From Mesorhizobium shangrilense (GTDB taxonomy: Bacteria > Pseudomonadota > Alphaproteobacteria > Rhizobiales > Rhizobiaceae): a stretch of 64,000 bases of DNA. Where the stretch lies: NCBI RefSeq assembly GCF_028826155.1, contig NZ_JAQGPN010000002.1:62001-126000 (forward strand), in the 5' to 3' direction. Under the pieces are notes generated by a model, which did no database searches, was not told the origin of the DNA, and saw only the letters and a program-made list of their open reading frames with translations. Position 1 is the first letter of the stretch. Every line of letters begins with the position of its first letter. Positions 62,246 through 64,000 of the stretch are shown one piece after another. The position numbers and the translations under genes are program-made.

Positions 62246-63274
62246 ATGGAAGATACAATGATCGGGGTGGACCTGGCAAAGAACGCTTTCCAGCTTCACG
62301 GCGCGACAATGACGGGGAATTTGAAATTCCGTAAGAAGCTGACGCGGTCACGGTTCCGGCAGTTCATGGCATGCCAGCCGCCTGCTGTGGTTGTGATGGA
62401 AGCATGCGGTAGCGCGAGCTACTGGGCACGGGAAATGGTCAAGCTCGGCCATGAGGTGAAACTGATCGCGCCGCAATACGTACGGCCCTTTGTGAAGAGG
62501 CAGAAAAACGATGCTGCCGATGCTGAGGCAATCGTCGTTGCGGCACAGCGCCCCGAGATGCGTTTTGTCCAGCCGAAGTCGGAAGCTCAGCAAGCCTGCG
62601 CTGTGCTGTTCCGAACGCGGGAGCGCCTTCTCCATCAGCGCACCGAGCTTGTGAATGCTCTGCGTTCGGTGCTGTATGAATATGGCCATATCGTTCCGAA
62701 AGGAATCGCTCACATCAAGCGGATTGAGAGCATTCTGGAGGCACCTAACAGTGACCTGCCCGAGTTGGTGCGCGAGGAATGCCGCGACCTGATTGAGCAG
62801 ATTGCCGAGAAGACAGCTCGGATCGAAGCCAAGACGAAGAAGGCCAGAATCCTGTCCATGGCGACTGATACAGCGCGGCGACTGCAGACAATGCCGGGCG
62901 TCGGGCCACAGACCGCGCTGGCGATCAGCGGCTTTGCTCCTCCGATGGAGAGCTTCAAACGCGGACGAGATTTTGCAGCCTGGCTTGGCCTCGTGCCACG
63001 CCAATACACCTCCGGTGGCAAGGAGCGACTTGGACGTGTGTCGAAGGCCGGACAGACTGATATCCGATCTTTGTTGATCATTGGCGCCATGTCACGCCTG
63101 ACAGTGCTGGCTCGCAAATCGATCGCCGAGGGATCATGGCTGGGACGGATGCTGCGTCGCAAGCCGCTCATGCTGGTCGCGATCGCGCTTGCGAACAAAA
63201 TGGCGCGGGCGATCTGGGGGATGATGACGAAGAAAGAAGATTATCGAGATCCGACGTGTGTGGTGGCTGCATGA
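62246..63274 (+). CDS. IS110-family transposase (intact)
   Basis: The product has 342 residues from the ATG at 62246 (AAAGGAGAGG upstream). DEDD residues are visible: Asp in MIGVDLAKNAFQLHG, Glu in VVMEACGSASYWARE, and Asp pair in KNDAADAEAIVVAAQ. The C-terminal Transposase_20 domain has TMPGVGPQTALAISG and the serine region near SGGKERLGRVSKAGQTDIRS. It should cut and join DNA by a Holliday-junction-like mechanism. The frame has no defect, so this copy may be active. Confidence 0.95.
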   Translation: MEDTMIGVDLAKNAFQLHGATMTGNLKFRKKLTRSRFRQFMACQPPAVVVMEACGSASYWAREMVKLGHEVKLIAPQYVRPFVKRQKNDAADAEAIVVAAQRPEMRFVQPKSEAQQACAVLFRTRERLLHQRTELVNALRSVLYEYGHIVPKGIAHIKRIESILEAPNSDLPELVREECRDLIEQIAEKTARIEAKTKKARILSMATDTARRLQTMPGVGPQTALAISGFAPPMESFKRGRDFAAWLGLVPRQYTSGGKERLGRVSKAGQTDIRSLLIIGAMSRLTVLARKSIAEGSWLGRMLRRKPLMLVAIALANKMARAIWGMMTKKEDYRDPTCVVAA

Positions 63275-63534
63275 TGAATGCGCTTCGCTACGCAAGCTGG
63301 CGTCGGTGAAGGGAGGTGTAGGAAGTCGACGACCTGAATGGGCGCAATGATCGAATAGATCTGGGTTGGGAAAACCAGCCGTCGTTCGCGAGATTGAAAA
63401 GCTCTTGCAGAAGATTTGGACCCGATCCGCAGATCACCATACCGGCCAGCGGCTTCTTGAAAGGCCGCGAGGAAAAGGCCTGAGAGAAGAACGCACTCGA
63501 TCACCGAACACCAGGTTGGAAAGCTTCTTGCATC

Positions 63535-63547
63535 GAGGGCGGCAACC
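63535..63547 (-). repeat. Right subterminal inverted repeat of element B
   Basis: GAGGGCGGCAACC, inverted match to 62168-62180. Confidence 0.85.
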
Positions 63548-63553
63548 AGAGAA

Positions 63554-64000
63554 GAACGACGCTGCAGACGCAGAGGCGATCTGCGAAGCCGTGACGCGGC
63601 CGACGATGCGTTTCGTGCCGGTGAAGTCGCCCGAGCAGCAAAGCGTTATGATGCTGCATCGTGTGCGGTTGACGCTCAATCGTCAGCGCACTCAGATATC
63701 GAACGCGCTGCGGTCACACCTGTCTGAGTTCGGAATCGTGGCGCCGATCGGGCGCAATGGAATTGAGCAATTGCTTGTAGTCATCAACGACGGGAACGAC
63801 GCCAGGATACCTATGCCTGCGCATGCTGGAGGCACAGCTCAAGGTCGTGAAGGAACAAAATCCCAGGGGTCGGCCCGCTGCTGGCGAGCGCGTTCGTCGC
63901 CACCATCGCCGATCCGCACGCATTCAAGTCGAGGCGCTGTCTATCGGACTGGATCGGGCTCGTGCCGAAACAGAACTCGAGCGGGGGCAAGGCGAAGCTC
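63554..64000 (+). mobile_element. IS110-family element A, right part, cut by the window end
   Basis: The frame resumes KNDAADAEAICEAVTRPTMR, then SPEQQSVMMLHRVRLTLNRQ and HLSEFGIVAPIGRNGIEQLL. After AQLKVVKEQ a deletion shifts the frame to GPLLASAFVATIADPHAF and DWIGLVPKQNSSGGKAKL at the window end. The transposase is inactive. Confidence 0.85.

Larger units (their letters stand above)
62161..63553 (+). mobile_element. IS110-family (IS1111-type) element B
   Basis: About 1.39 kb inserted in element A within the codons for GQK-NDAADAEA. It carries one intact transposase gene and perfect 13-base subterminal inverted repeats (62168-62180 and 63535-63547), a mark of the IS1111 subgroup. The 270 bases after the transposase gene are non-coding element sequence. 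Confidence 0.85.

Overview
The window looks like part of an accessory replicon, or an integrated plasmid-like element, of an alphaproteobacterium of the order Hyphomicrobiales (Mesorhizobium, Rhizobium or Aminobacter type). The evidence is high-GC coding, a MucR/Ros regulator, several DUF982 proteins, a Usg-family protein, HWE and HisKA_2 histidine kinases, and the pairing of a strawberry-notch helicase with a long ParB-like protein, which is familiar from rhizobial plasmids. The genus call is inference. I see no rRNA, tRNA, CRISPR array or replication origin.

Layout. 1-6.4 kb: minus-strand backbone of a DarB/strawberry-notch helicase, a Toprim protein and a DUF2493 protein cut by the window start. 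6.5-16.5 kb: an archipelago of small, mostly unrecognised genes on both strands, including three YwqK/MORN-like repeat proteins and a tandem four-gene family. 16.6-23.6 kb: a stress block with an hsp20 gene wrecked by an IS110 fragment, DUF982 genes, usg, a CIRCE-controlled groES-groEL operon and a dead TetR gene. 23.6-28 kb: secreted proteins, MucR, a ParDE toxin-antitoxin pair with a palindromic operator, and nhaA. 28-34.8 kb: a long minus-strand backbone series (ParB-like protein, DUF6878- and DUF6915-like proteins, HNH nuclease) with terminator hairpins between genes. 35-36 kb: a beta-helix repeat protein with a lost start codon and a truncated gene.

36.0-46.8 kb is a foreign 10.8-kb island. 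It has a 10-bp direct repeat at each end and carries the two halves of one broken conjugative relaxase gene (traA) at its ends, in circularly permuted order. Its cargo is a polyamine-type ABC importer, an HpcH/HpaI aldolase, a frameshifted nitrilase-family hydrolase, an RraA-like protein, a LysR regulator and an AtzG/AtzE-like amidase pair. Together these look like uptake and breakdown of an unidentified nitrogenous compound.

46.9-52 kb returns to decayed backbone: ArdC fragment, ankyrin pseudogene, a fourth YwqK-like protein, an HTH protein. 52.5-61.7 kb is a second stress and signalling block: broken NRAMP transporter, DUF421 protein, a KaiC-like ATPase overlapping an HWE kinase, a PAS kinase, a cupin regulator, fasciclin, DUF378 and TspO proteins. 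61.9-64 kb holds one IS110-family element inserted inside another.

A theme of the window is selective decay. The long backbone genes are intact, while many cargo genes carry single frameshifts, in-frame stops or IS interruptions.
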